A stretch of 64,000 bases of DNA. Source: Symbiodinium natans. Taxonomy: Eukaryota > Sar > Dinophyceae > Suessiales > Symbiodiniaceae. Position 1 is the stretch's first letter. Each line of letters starts with the position of its first letter. The notes beneath the pieces were generated by a model, which did not search any database, was not told the DNA's origin, and saw only the letters and a program-made list of their open reading frames with translations. The translations under genes and the position numbers were made by a program. The stretch is from the NCBI GenBank assembly GCA_905221605.1, contig CAJNDS010000084.1:160001-224000 (forward strand), in the 5' to 3' direction. This document shows positions 42,514 to 55,505 of this stretch, piece after piece.

Positions 42514-44608
42514 TCTCTGCCGTGTCCAGGAGGCTGTCGCAAGCTCTGGTGTCCATGCAAACAAACGTCTCGCTGTTGGTGCAGACGTAGGGCAGTGGAT
42601 CGATGTTCATCAGAGCTTGCATGACGAGCGTCTGCAAGTGCGGGCATATGTCGGGGCATTCGGCGATGCATGAGGGCGCAAGGTCCTGCATCAGAAATGC
42701 AACAATGCTGAAAGCTTGTTCCAACTGCACCGCGACAAGTATGCCAGCACTTTCGGGATGTGGGCCTAAAAGAGCATTTCCCCTCAACCCCGCCCCCCTC
42801 CCCCCCCCCACATGCCCCCAGCCTGCTCTCCCATTTCATGCCGTTTTGTTATACTGACTCGGGTGAGGAGTTGGTCTTGAAGACCAGATCCTGTAGCACT
42901 AACAACAGATGCAACAGGAAGACAGTAGCGACGAACGCAATCCATGGCCTGCGTTTAAAGTTTGCAGGTATGGAGAGCGCAGCTGGGCAAGTGCAGGCAT
43001 GTGACGGCATGCGTATAGGTTTTGGGCTTGTCACAGGTATGTCGCGCTACATCGTCAGGAATGTCAGTCCAAACTATGTTTTTGTGGGGGTTGACAGGCG
43101 CCTGAACACATCTGAAAACGTGCAGCCATGGTTCTGTGGACCGTCGAGCACTTGGTGCGATTTTCATGGCATGGGATCCAGCCCGGGCTTGTCACACGGG
43201 GCTTGTTGCAAACAGAACGGTTTTCATGCAATGCCTTGCTGCACAAATGCAACCAATGCCTGCAAGGTGATAGCATCCGCACAACAATCGAGCTTTTGTC
43301 ATACATCATTATGGCATGCTGCAGTAGCCCAGTCTTGAAAGTCAGCCTCTTCGTTCAATTGACATCGAATTGGCTTTCCTCTGACCGAACCCAGGGTCGC
43401 GTGCCACTCGTGTGCCTGCCTTGATTGCAAGGAGGAGTGAAGACCCCGAGCAGGGCTGCGACTCCTCTGCGGCACCGGCCTGAGTTGCGACAGGTGGAAA
43501 AAAGTTGCTCAAAGGTCAGGGCATGTTGCTTTCTTCGTATAGGGCTTGAATGCGTAGGGGACCTACTGCAGGCTTGCATGCGATCTGCTGAGGGCGCCGT
43601 GCTTGGGAGCCACCTGGAGTCGCCATCCCAAGAAATCTGCCACTGCCAATCCGGAACTGCGCTCCCAAACTGACTGATGCCCTGCATTTAGTTGGAACCT
43701 TGTCTTCGGCAAAAAGCCAGGAGCCCATCTTTGGCAACACAGTCTGCAGGTGTCCTCTCATGTCTGGACAAGGGCACATCTTGGTGAGCACGACTTATAT
43801 AAGGTAAATTGGCATCTGGTTATTCCGGATCCGCCATTTGCGGGGTCCTCCAAGTCAAGTTTTCCGGGCCGAGATTTGTTTTTGCCGTCGCCGGCTTCTC
43901 GTTGAACCTTCGCTCTTTTTCCCGTTTCTCGACTCCGGGAGCTGAGGCCGGACTGCCAAGCTCAGGTATCTCTGTTGCCCAGGAGCACATGCCGAAGCAC
44001 GCGTGGCCCCCCAACGACAAGAAAGACTGCATACTGAAAGGGCTTGCAGAAGGCGGGCTTTACGCAACAGACCTCTCTCACGCATTCTCGCACGTGCATC
44101 TCTCTTCTATTCTTTCCACTGTTGTCGTGCTCCGTTTACCCAGAATTACTTCTCAACTCTCGACCAACTATTCCTGCTTACAGGTGTCCTACTTGTAGTG
44201 TCCTGGCCCCAAGCCCAAAGGTGCTGGATCTCGACTTCAAGTCTTAAGGCTGAATAGGCAGAGACCACTGAGACCACTCCGTTCATTACTCACATGTGCC
44301 GTACGGCGACCCAGACATTCTCAACAATCACAGCCCACGCTACACAACAAAGACGACGGCACCTTGAGAGCCTTTGAGCTTAGGAGTTCCTGCCGGGAGG
44401 GCACTGCTCTCTCAAAGTTTCACCCTTTTCGGCTGTTCTTGGAACTCCGTATGAAGAGGAATCGACTGTGAATTGTCTGGTCACCGAGTCTGGTCCCCAG
44501 CACAATTTGTCCCAACAACAGTCTATCGCCAATATTCAGCAGGGTTGCGAGCGCTGAGGCTGGGGCGAATGCGACCACTGTGAGCGCCAGGAGGCGCCAC
44601 GCCGTCAT
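42514..44608 (-). CDS. Candidate secreted or membrane Cys-rich gene (partial exon set)
   Basis: Four exon-like pieces on the minus strand. (1) 44608 to about 44540: an ATG followed by a textbook signal peptide (MTAWRLLALTVVAFAPASA), with a possible GC donor after LLNIG. (2) About 43785-43710: MCPCPDMRGHLQTV..., ending at an AAG|GT donor. (3) About 42950-42849: a hydrophobic segment (WIAFVATVFLLHLLLVLQ). (4) 42685-42514: after a clear CAG acceptor, a Cys-rich segment (IAECPDICPHLQTLVM..., six Cys). Pieces 2 and 4 share a C-P-D-x(3)-H-L-Q-T motif, as if derived from a duplicated exon. That they belong to one gene is inference; reading phase across the gaps was not proven. Family unknown. Confidence 0.35.
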
Positions 44609-47600
44609 GATGCTCTGTGCACGGGAGGCTGATTCAGCCAGAAGTGTTTGAAAAGGCCGGCCAACCGTGAGAGAAGCTGACTGATACAGAGGATTTGTAA
44701 GAAGCTGGAAATTTCGAGGTCAAGATCGAAGGCAGTACTTTAGACCCTCTCCCGAGCAAGATGCCCTTAGCTGGCAAGCCAAACGCTGTGGAGTGGAGGT
44801 CCACAATTACAGTTTATCGAGCAACACATTAACCATGTTGCATAAATGTTGATTGCTTTCGGTTACAACTGCCTCGACTCGATGTGCCCCGTATGCACCG
44901 ATCTGTTTTGATTGCCTTTGCAATACACACCAACACCAACTGCTTCCCGGCTGTAGCTATGGCCTCGGGTGCAGCCTTGTACAGTTCCGGGGACTAGTGT
45001 TTTCGAACGGCAACTGCAACTGTACTTGTAATGAATCTGAATGCGAATCCGAACACCAATCAGACCTTGGACCCTTTCTGCATTCCTCGAAAAGTCTACA
45101 GCAGCTTTGCTGCGAAAATGTCGATCGTGCCCGGAGCCATGCTTTCCCGGTGTCTGAACCGTTCTTGGTTGTAGCATGGTGGCTTAGCCCAACATCATTT
45201 CTAACCTGTACCTCAAGTTTTGAGAACGCGCTAAACTGCCACTAAACTGCATGAAAAGTGACACCTATTGCTGCTCCAGGTCTGTGCCGTACTTCGTACT
45301 TTGCCAACACTCGAGCCCCGGAACCAGATGCCTGAAAATGGAACGCCGCGCAGAGGAAGCAAGTGCAAAACCATTGCTCAAGCTCCTTAGTTCATAGCCG
45401 AAGGCAGGGTTTCTGAATTTTCCATCTCCAAATAACCACGTCTATGAAATCTACGCGGCGGCCGAAGAAACTGAGAAAGCAGGAGCATGTCCCGCGCTCA
45501 GAAGGCCGATGGCGGAAACTGGTCGATGGGACCTTGGAAGCAGCACCCCGGAACCCAAAACACAGACAAGTTTGGCCCCCGCCAAATAGCGCCAACAATA
45601 AAATCCGAACTCTTTTTCTTGAGTTTGATTCGAGAAGTCTGCTGCAAGTAAGCGCTCTTTTGTGCCATCACTGAAGTACTGGGATGACTGTGACGGTGTG
45701 AACATGTGTGAACCGAATCTACAAACATACAGCATCAGCCATGCCAGCCTTGACATGCTCATTGCTGAGGCCCATTCCCGGCTGCCATGGCAGGTCCTCA
45801 CACATACGTTGGTAAAAGTAAAGGCCCAGACCTCTTTGCATCCAGCATACTGCGTTTTTTCATGTTTTCATATTCTCCAAAACACCTTTAACCCTAAATG
45901 CTTTTTTCTTGCAGCTCCAGCGGCCCTTTAATGAACACCGAAGCCTACGCAATCCACACCGAGAACGTGCAAAAAGGTCTTGCGGGAGAAATTGCGGCGC
46001 ATGCTGTCCGAGGACTGCAGACGCTTCAAGTATCTCCGCAAGCCCCTCGAACTCTTTGACAACACCTACATCCACGACGTAGACCTGGCATCTTAAGCCC
46101 CTTGAAGGTGCCTCCAGTGGGTTCTTCACACCCTCGACAAAGAGCGGCAGGAGTTCCTGCAGGCCACAACATGCACAGGTGCATCGCGTCGCTGCTACCC
46201 CTGTTGGTTCGGGTGTGGTGTTCAGAAATGTTGGGCATGTTCCAGTCATTGGGAAACCGCAAGGTCGAGAGTGGAGACGATGATATACGATGATGTGATT
46301 GAAGACATCTTGCTGGGGTGCTGGTTTGGTTTGGGGAGGTTCCCAGGGCAAACAAAATCATCAGCCCAGGCATTCAAGGAACCGTGCTCAGAGGCCATGT
46401 CAGCTCTGAGCAAGACAAACAATGGGAAACATTGGAGCTGCCGACTCTTGGGCCGTGACTCAGCTTTGGGCTTCGGGAGTCTTCGGGGGGCTTCTTCCTG
46501 GGCATGCATAGTAAGTAGTTACTTCAGTTCTATCTTCAGTCGGCCACAATCTCCTAGGGGCTCGTGTCCTTGATGAAGGTATAGACGACCAGCAAGGCAC
46601 CTGCAGCTGGAGGTTGGCCCCCAACAGGCTTTGCACTTCTCAGAAGATAACGTTGTTCTCAGTTTAGTATAGTCGGGACTGTCCGGCACGGGGGTTCAGG
46701 CCTTGAGCCTTTGGGGCTGAGGGGCCCTAAATGCATTGAAGCTTCTGGCCTTAGGGCTCAAACACTCCAGCCCCCCCAGTCTTTTGCCTTTTGAGACTAC
46801 CTCTGAGGCTCCGAGTACGCGAAAGTGCACATGTGCAGCTCACACTTAAAAAGTTTAAGGCCTTGTTTCGATGGTTTCAAAACGAACATCCATACAGCCC
46901 GGGTCCAAGCATTTTGGGCTTTCAGGCTTTCGGGGGGCTGAGGGGCGTCACAACTTGATTGAGCACCACGCCGCAAGAAGCGGCCAAAGAACGATACTGA
47001 AACCAACAAATCCTTCAAACCCCGCAAAACACAATTCCTCTTGGGCCCATTCTCAATACCGTCACGTTATCCAGCTTCCACAACCTTGGTGCACATCACT
47101 ACTTGGCTTTCCAGAAACTGCGCGGACGGTGAATTTCAAGCTACTATACGTTTGGAATTTCTATTTTCGCTGGAACCTATCATGCGGAGCCAGTCCTGCG
47201 GACTCTATAAGTTTCGGAATATTGACCGTCAAGTCTGTCGATCTGCCACCGCCGTACTCGACAGAGTGCCGCGCTGCTGCAGTTGGTCAATGATGGTCTC
47301 CTCTTTCTCACCCTTCTCCTGCGAGCACATGGCTCAAGATACAATTCTCGCCACCTCTCTCCTCCTGGGCCGATCGGACAGCAACTCTGTGCGATAAGGT
47401 TCCGTCTATGCTTAGGTTCATAAGCCCCTCAGACCATCGCAAGACTATGGGAGACCAATGTCGACTGGGGTAAGGAAAGGTTGTGACGCTGAGCGGCGTA
47501 TCTGTAGGGAGATCATGATGATCGTTGCTCTGCCTTGGTCCTTACTTCTAGTGCGCAGCAACTGCCGGCAGACGCCTAATGCTTGCATTCCTTCAGCACG

Positions 47601-50600
47601 CCTTACACTCACACCATTTGACAGCAAAGCTCAGATGTGTGCCCAGAAAAATTGTGCAGTAACATTCCCCCCCCCCCCCCCCCAGACATGAGCTAAAGCG
47701 TCGTTGAGGTTATTTACATGGAACTGTGGGCGCGTCGGGCATGGGCACGGAGGAACACTCAGCACATTGCTGAACATGTCAGCCTGAAATGGCCCAGCTA
47801 CGCCTTTTTCTGCCACATGCTCTTTGAACGTACCGGAGTGGCTCGTACTCCCACCTTGCCTCGGGTGTTCGCAGGTCCTCCAGCCAGATCCTCAGTCAGC
47901 TATGCCTTGAGAACTTGCCTGTCGTTGATGCTGTTTGGCGCACATGACTCACCCTACATCTGCATCATTTGCATATGAACGCGAAGCTCATACCCACTAA
48001 ACGTTCGGGACTGGGCACCAGGCGTCCGGATGCTGCCACCCTGCCAAGTTGTGACAGAATGCTGCGGGTGAGGAGCTGTTGTGTTTCGTCCAGGTTTCTT
48101 CGTTCCTTCGGTGGACAGTCTCCGAAGTTGAAAGCATCGTGCAGGCTTGGTATCTTGGCAAAGCTCGATGGCGGCTGTAGTTCATGAGCTCCATTGTTCA
48201 GCACTGCTTCGACAACTCCTCAGATGTAGCATAAGCCACTAGCTAACAGCTAACCAAGGTCTCGCATTCAGTACGGGCAAAGCCAAAGCTGCGAAACCCT
48301 TTTGCAGCTGATGGCATCAAAGAGCACTTTCGGAGTCGTGCCCACAATATACCCTTTCTGAAACCGCCGACAGTGCCATGGACTGCATGGAACGCAAGGC
48401 GCAGGAACGATGTGTCTGGGCGATCCAGGATGAAGCTTAAGGCCTTATCGGGTTTAGGCTGGGCTTAGGGGAAAGTTTGCACATGGCTTTAGTTTTGGAA
48501 GGGCCACGAGGGGCTGGGAAGTGCAATCGTAGCTTAGACGCCAAATCTGCTCCACGGCCCCGAAAGACAACTTCATGATGGTTATTAGGCCCCAAGTGCC
48601 TTGTAGGCACTCTGTCGCTCGTCGCCTTCCCCAAGGAGCTCAGCCGAGGCCTCATAAACAGTTTTCTGGACACCTTTTGATTTTGCTTTGTCTTGCTGCG
48701 ATGCATTTGCCTTAGTGCGCACCTCGGCGAACCACGTCTTGCCGATTTCGAGGCTCATACTCGCACACTTCGTCCCCCGACTGATGTACCCATAACATAA
48801 CTCACGCGGCAGGGAACCCTTCCGCTGGTCACGACCAGAGGCTTCAATGTACCATCTACGGTACACAACCTGGCATCGATTCGGGTCGTCTGTCGCATAC
48901 GGAGGTCGGACTTGTGGAAAGAAGTCAGGCCGAGTGTCATGACATGTCATGACAAAAATCCGAACTGCATAAGTTTCGAATGCGGGCTTCAGTGCTGTTC
49001 ATTCACGAGGACATGAGGGAGCCAGTCAGATGAGGAAGTGCGCCTGCTTTCCACGGTACAGTTTCAGTTTTTCTGCTTCATGCGACATCTCTCCCAGCTT
49101 CCTGCTTGCCAAAGCCTCTTGGGAAAGTGATTCGGCTCTGGACCATGCTGTGCCCCGTGCGCTACACTAAGTGCACTTATTCGATCTAGTTTCGGCAGCA
49201 CAAAACATGTCTGCCGGGGAAGACTTGCACTAACTATACTTATCGCGAAAACATCATGAGCAGTATATGACGTATACTTGTCCAAGTCAATAACCATAGT
49301 TACAAATCGTTACATTCCATGTGCATGCAAGCATGGACGTGCACCCTGCCCCCCCCCCCCCCCCCCCCAGCCCCAAACAGTTTAAGAGCGTAGGCGGGGC
49401 CTTAAGAATTAAGGTATTCTCTGACATGTTGAGGGAATGGGCTGTGACATAAGAAGATATATGTGATGATTTTCTCACGTCATGCCCTCTCTCGCTCTCT
49501 CTCCCGCGAACGCTTCAAGGTTCGGAATTCAGAGTTTTTAGGTTCAGCGAGAGCATACGAGAACTCTAGCAAGAGAAGCGTTCACCACTTGGACAATCCA
49601 GCCAGCGACTTTTTCAAGATTTCGGACACTTCTGTGGCTTCGGTGAGGGGTGTCACCTCAGGCCGCGACAAGCTTCAGCTCCTCACATGGCTGTGAATTC
49701 AGGTTGCGACGTACCCGAGGTTAAGCAACTGTTAGAATCATTGGCAATGAACAACCCTGGAATCAGCCCTGCGCAGACCTGACTCCGAAAGCAACTTAAA
49801 CTTTGAATGAGTTGCTTTCCCTCCACATTGACATGGGCTCTTGCTTTGCACGTTATGTCTCAGGCAATTTCTGCGGACGAGTCACTCCCAAAATCGACCC
49901 GCCGAGTGCGCCCTACATTTTTGCCCTGATTTGAATTTGGCTTGATATGGTTTTGATGCGCACGCGGTATGCGCACACCCCTCGGCTGCTCCTGCCGATT
50001 GGCCGGGATGCCGGTGGCCTCTGCAATGCCTTAGCCGAAACTCAACAGCCTGGTCCATGCTGCCTCATCAAAGGCTGCTTTACAACTTGCGGACGGAAGC
50101 AGTAAGACCATGCCCTGCGGCTTTTGGGGTCGACGTCTAAGCCGGCCAGTGAGCTCTTTTTGGAAGTCAGTCAGATCTTCTGACTCATGATTTCGTGATG
50201 GGCAGTCTTTGACTGCATGTTGCAACAAACGTCACAAACCACGATGCTCAGACATGCTCAGACCACCTTACCGGCATCCTTGTCCGTCGAGGTTTCGATG
50301 GCTTCCTCGGCCTGGTGGGCTGCGAGGAAGCTTTTTCTGGCCAAAGGAATCAAAGACAATGGAAGCCAATCAAGTTGCCCCACCCATGTTTCCTGCAGGT
50401 CCAGCCCCGACATGCCCCGACTACCCATCGGTTGATTACATGCCACCGTGCCCGACTCAGAGCACATGTGTCCATCTCTACTATACAGATACTGCTCTGT
50501 GTAACGATAGAGAGAGCATGATAGAACCACTTCTTGTTCAGAAGAAATGGTTACTCTTTTTTCCCTTGCTTCATTCCTATGTTGAAGAAATAAGACTTGG

Positions 50601-53600
50601 GGACCGCGACTCTGGGCCAATGTCGCGGCTGACGTCACACGGCGATTTTTGAGGGGATTTCTAAAAGGCAAAGAAGCCTGAAAACGAAATCGGCGAAAAC
50701 CCGGCTAGAAAATCCGCGGGGGCCTTTTTGCATCTGGCCCGCTGCGACTCTGCTAGCAAAAACCAATACCGAGCACCGCAGGGGCCTTGCCTTGCGTAAA
50801 AGTCCGCTCCCCAGCATGCCGGCCCTAACGGATTACAAGCCCACAAGCCAGTGCCACTCTTGATCCCGCAGCCACCAACGACTGTGTGATCACAAACATG
50901 GGTCAGGCGATGTCAGGCGCGATGCATGACGAAACCGAAACTCGTCTGAACCATGAACGGTTATGGCCTGTACTCCGGAAAAATCCGGGAGAACAAAACA
51001 CGATTTAAAAGCTCATCCTAGAAAGACCTTAAATTGGACCCTAAAGCTTCGCGGCACCATCCTGGGACCCCAAGCCGCCTCTTGATCGGACAAAAACATG
51101 TTTCGGTGCTTGCGGGCTTTCAATGTGTTCGATTCAAATTGCGAGCTGTTGAAACCTGGGATTCTCGGGGCCCAACCCCCTCAAACCTGCGCCGCAGCTG
51201 ATCGGCCAACCTTTGGCTTGGGGCGTTCGGGTCTGGGGCCCTTTCCTCGAAATCGTCGGCACTGCAACGGCCATGCATGCAAGCCGAGGCGGCGCGCGAT
51301 AGCGCCAGCAACATGCGATCCTTTCGTAGATCTTTATGTGCTGAAAGCATCCAATATCCAAACCCAGGATCAAAAGGAAAACGCAGAAACACTGGCAGGA
51401 TGATGGTGCTTGATTGTACTTCAGTGATGCTACGCGTCTCCTGACATTAGGTATGCAGCACGCCTTGGTCTTGGCATCCTCCAGGATGGGCTTCTTCTCC
51501 TTCCACCGAAGCTTTGCTATCCAAGTGGTGTTTGGTGGCTGCATCATAAGTTTGCAACCTTGAGGATGGATACGATTTTGGAAACTGAGAACTGGAGGTC
51601 TGCAGTGGTCTGCATTCGGCTTGCAGTGTGACATCTCATTTTAAAGCATGCTCAGCAGCGATCACTGAGGTTTGGTGCCGCACACTGGGAAGGTGCTTAG
51701 CCACAACTAAAGCAGCATTTATTTGGAATATAATGGCAACCCAGACACACAAACACAAAGCGTGTGGAAGGTACGATCACGCCCAACCCGTACATTCCGG
51801 AGATGCAAAGCCCCCCTGCATTGAGGAGCAACTAGTGGAGACAGTTCCTGCTCTAGCTCAGATCAACGGCTGAAAACACCTGTTTCAAGCACCGCTCAGT
51901 CTGTCACCTCCTTGGAAGGTGCTTCCAACATCGCGGCTGCAGACTTATAGAAAAGGGCGGAGAAGATGAGCGCCTTCGAGCAAACTTGCAAGATCGCTCG
52001 CATGCAAAAGGAAGGCATGGTTGATGGTGAAACCCTGGCATGGAACCTCAGATATCTGCTGCTCCTACTAGAAACCGGGCTGTTTCAACCCGATATTCTG
52101 AAGTACCGGGGGCATGCGGCCACCTCCTCAGCAACGACTGTGAGAAGCGACATGTTCGGAGCCCAACCGCACCACCCTCGTCAATATTAAGTTCATGCTA
52201 GAAATCAAGAACCTGAAGCCCTCGAGCCCTTTCAACCTTGCAAAACACGCACGCCTCCGCACACCCACCCATCCACAAACGCACGCGCCCATGTCCATCC
52301 GATTCCGCGCATCCGCGAAGGATCGAAGGCGAGGAAGGTAGGACCGAAAGGAGGAGGGACGGAGGGGAGGGGAGGGGGAAGAGGATGGAGAGGACCAGCC
52401 GCAGGCTGGACCGCGGTTTGTCCCACAATCCACAGTGACCGCAAGGAGCGTAGCCTCTGCCAATTGTGTGCCGCCTCTGCCAAGTATGGTGCACCGGGTT
52501 TAGGGAATGGCCATCACTGAAGGTCTGAGGTAATCATCATATCGGGTGGTGTGCCCTCAATCAGGGGCACTGGCTGAAGCGGCCGCGAGTGCAATGGGGC
52601 AGTTGAGCGACCAATCCTCGGGTTTCGTCGGCAAATTCGACAGTCACAACTGCATTCGAGATGCACTGTTCGTTGTTGGCCACGGTTGGTCAGGCACAGC
52701 GGATTTGTTTTCCCGCTTCTTAGCGAAGACACATGGGAAGACTCCCATTTGGGCAGCGCAGCCCGAAGATCCAATCACAACGCTTCTCCCGAGCAACAAG
52801 GGAAGGTGAAGTGAGCCATTGTCGCCTCATTCTGCATTGGCTCGGCTTCTCCCTGTCTTGCGACCGCTTGCAGGGATCCTGCCAGTGATGCCGCTTATTC
52901 GGTGTATATTTCTTCCTTGCGCGGCCACAGGGTCGAAGGCCTGTCCACCAAGAGACCAAGAGACTCGGGCTCGATTACCATCTTCGTCTGTTGGCCAATT
53001 CCTTTGCCTTGAGGGTGCGGGCACCCTCAAGGCCTCAAGGCCACGCTCACAAGCTTTTCTTCGAGAAGGACTGCCGATCCGAGGGCAGGTGTGAGGCAGG
53101 CCAGACATCCTGACAACTGTGTGCTGTGTGCAAACGCGCACAAATTGACACACAAACCCTTTGCACTGCAATCTGGCGGATGGAAGATCACAGGAACCCC
53201 AAGTGCACCCGCAGGCACCAAAGCCGCCTAAAGCTCCACACTCCAAGCCCGCCAGGTCCCGCACCAAGCCCAGGATCTGCAGTGGCGTCACCGGATTGTG
53301 GTACCTCGGTGGGGACTTCCAATGCAGAGCTGATAGTGCGAATGATGCCAGAAGACTTGGTGCAGTTGTCTTGGCCACAGCTGAATCAGTCCTGAACCGT
53401 GCCTGGCTAGCTGCTAGCGCTTCTGCAACGCGCAGGCATGCGCCCAGACCCTGTGTCACGTAGCCCATGCCGACACATGCATGAATCTCTTGTCCTGGCC
53501 ACGTTCTGAGGTGGTTTGGCGTGGCGTGCATGCAACACGCCAAGAGCCAATGGCGCTTGACTCCCACGCCCCACACCCAAACCCAAGCTGCGCTCTTCAA

Positions 53601-55505
53601 CCTTGTTTGAAAGTCGAGGGTCAAGCCCCAAATGCCAAACCTCAAGACGAAATGGAATCCTAATGCCGTAGCAGTCTGAGGCGCTTGAGATAGGAAACGA
53701 GAATCGACACCACCTGCACTTTGAGGGCTTGGTTTTCGGTTCTGGCTGGTTCTGGGTTCAAGCTTTTCGTGCTCCCAAAGGCTTGCCGGGTGTGCTTGGG
53801 AGCTTTCTCGAACAATCAGAGCAAGTCGGAATCTCTGTTGCGTTTTGGGGGTAAAGGCTGTCTGCTTGGTATTTTTTTGAATCGCAAAGTCCGGATGCAC
53901 AGATCCCCAAGCGAAACCAAACAAACAAAGTATACGGGCTCGTCCCAAACTACTGGTACCCTGCTGCGTTCGGCTCCCTACGAGGTTTAGACATTCAAGG
54001 CTTGAGTTCAAGGGCCCGCAGCCCAGGCACCCTCTAGCACCCTCAGACTTCATACGCTCTACAAACCCCAGCCGGCAGCCCTTAAGTCTCTAAAATATTC
54101 TAAAACGCTGCTTGTAGTAAGCCCAAGGCATCTGACAGCTGAAGAATAAACCTTGATACTGCGTACACGGCAACTGGGGTTTAGGAAGTCTGCAGGTTCA
54201 GGGCTTGTGGTACTTTGGGGGGTTTGTTAAGGTCTGTGCGCGGATGCCATATTTTCCAAGCCCGAACTCGGCCCCTTGCAACTTTTTATCCATGCCCCGG
54301 GGCTTGAGAAGCAGCTATTGTCCCGAGGATCGTGTCTATGGGCACCGTCCAAAAGCGTAACTTTCGTCCAAAATGCAGGCTGGCTTCGAGAAAAAAACAT
54401 TTTCTGCAGTTCATCGCCGACGCTACATCGACTGAGCCCCTTTTACCCTTCGCTTTGGGACCCCTTGGTGTTGACATGAGGAACAAATCAGACACATAGA
54501 TAGAGACAAATATCAATCCTAAACACTAGCAAGCGCGAAATGAACCAGTCCTCAGTGCGGGGGATCCATCCCGCGATGGATGTGGAAAGCACTAGCTCAT
54601 GTTGTCAGCCCTAAACTGAAATCGCTCTGAAATCCTTCGCTCCAGAAGCCCCCTAGCCTAAATGAAAGTTTGTCAAACCAAGAGCCCAGACCGAGCCCCT
54701 TTTTACCACTTCGCTAGGCGCGAACACTCCCTGAGGCAGAACATCCCCAAACTTCCATCTCGGAGTCAAGCGTAAACCCAACCCGTGCCTGGCGCACGTT
54801 CATCGTCGCCGCAAAGACTAAGGCACCGAACTCCTGACCCAGGCAGCCTTAAACCAGCCTTCAGAACCCTGAGCACGGCCATTATGCCGGCGTAGGCGTA
54901 GGCCCTAGACTTTGCCCGGATACGACGACGGCGATTGTGCTTCTCAGAACCTAAACGACTTATCGAAAGGCCGAAAGAGGGCCGTTAGGGCTGCTAGGGT
55001 GTAGGGCATGTGCGGCATATGACCTCGGACAGCTGAAGACACAACGCTTGGGCAAAGTGTGCCAACACCCTAAACATCCAGCCCGCCTCAGGCCCTACAG
55101 TAAGAGGTTGTGGGTTAAGGGTTTTAGGGTATTGGGACTTTTGGGCGCAAGTTTTTGAGGTTCAAGGCATGGGCAGGATTTGTGCAGTCGGCACGTTTTC
55201 GCACCTTGATGCCATACTCACTGCAAAGCTATGCGAGCTACTGCTACGTCAGTGCTAGTCTCTGACGAACGGTGGGAACTTCAAATGCCCTTACTTTTAG
55301 CGCTTCAGGCAGGATTCGGGTGCAGCCCATGACAGCTGGTGTGACTACAAACTCAAACCAATGCCCTCCTAACTTCAAATCCGAGCCATTGGAATCTCAA
55401 GCCTTTCGCCACTCCAGCAGTGCCAACCCTCAAAATGCACAAAATTCTTCAGCCTTGCAGTAAGATGCATGTGCCGTTCTTAGACAGACCCTTCACCCTC
55501 ACTGC
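44609..55505. other. Long stretch with only exon-like fragments
   Basis: No complete gene was assembled. Protein-like fragments without known domains occur at 45990-46084 plus (LRRMLSEDCRRFKYLRK..., downstream of a strong polypyrimidine-CAG at 45899-45914), 48585-48950 minus, 50031-50228 minus, 51190-51390 minus and 51966-52150 plus. C runs at about 47668-47684 and 49349-49368 open spurious frames. The 408-codon minus frame 54053-52827 has no recognisable domain. The missing 3' exons of the transporter gene should lie in the last few kb. Confidence 0.4.
48585..48950 (-). CDS. Exon-like hypothetical fragment
   Basis: A 121-codon open frame with balanced composition (CQVVYRRWYIEASGRDQRKG..., EVRTKANASQQDKAKSKG...). 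No domain recognised and splice borders not defined. Confidence 0.22.
   Translation of the reverse strand: MTCHDTRPDFFPQVRPPYATDDPNRCQVVYRRWYIEASGRDQRKGSLPRELCYGYISRGTKCASMSLEIGKTWFAEVRTKANASQQDKAKSKGVQKTVYEASAELLGEGDERQSAYKALGA

Noticed and set aside
52827-54053. 408-codon minus-strand frame
   Set aside because: Trp/Cys/Arg-rich, no recognisable domain, no membrane pattern of the transporter; probably chance openness.
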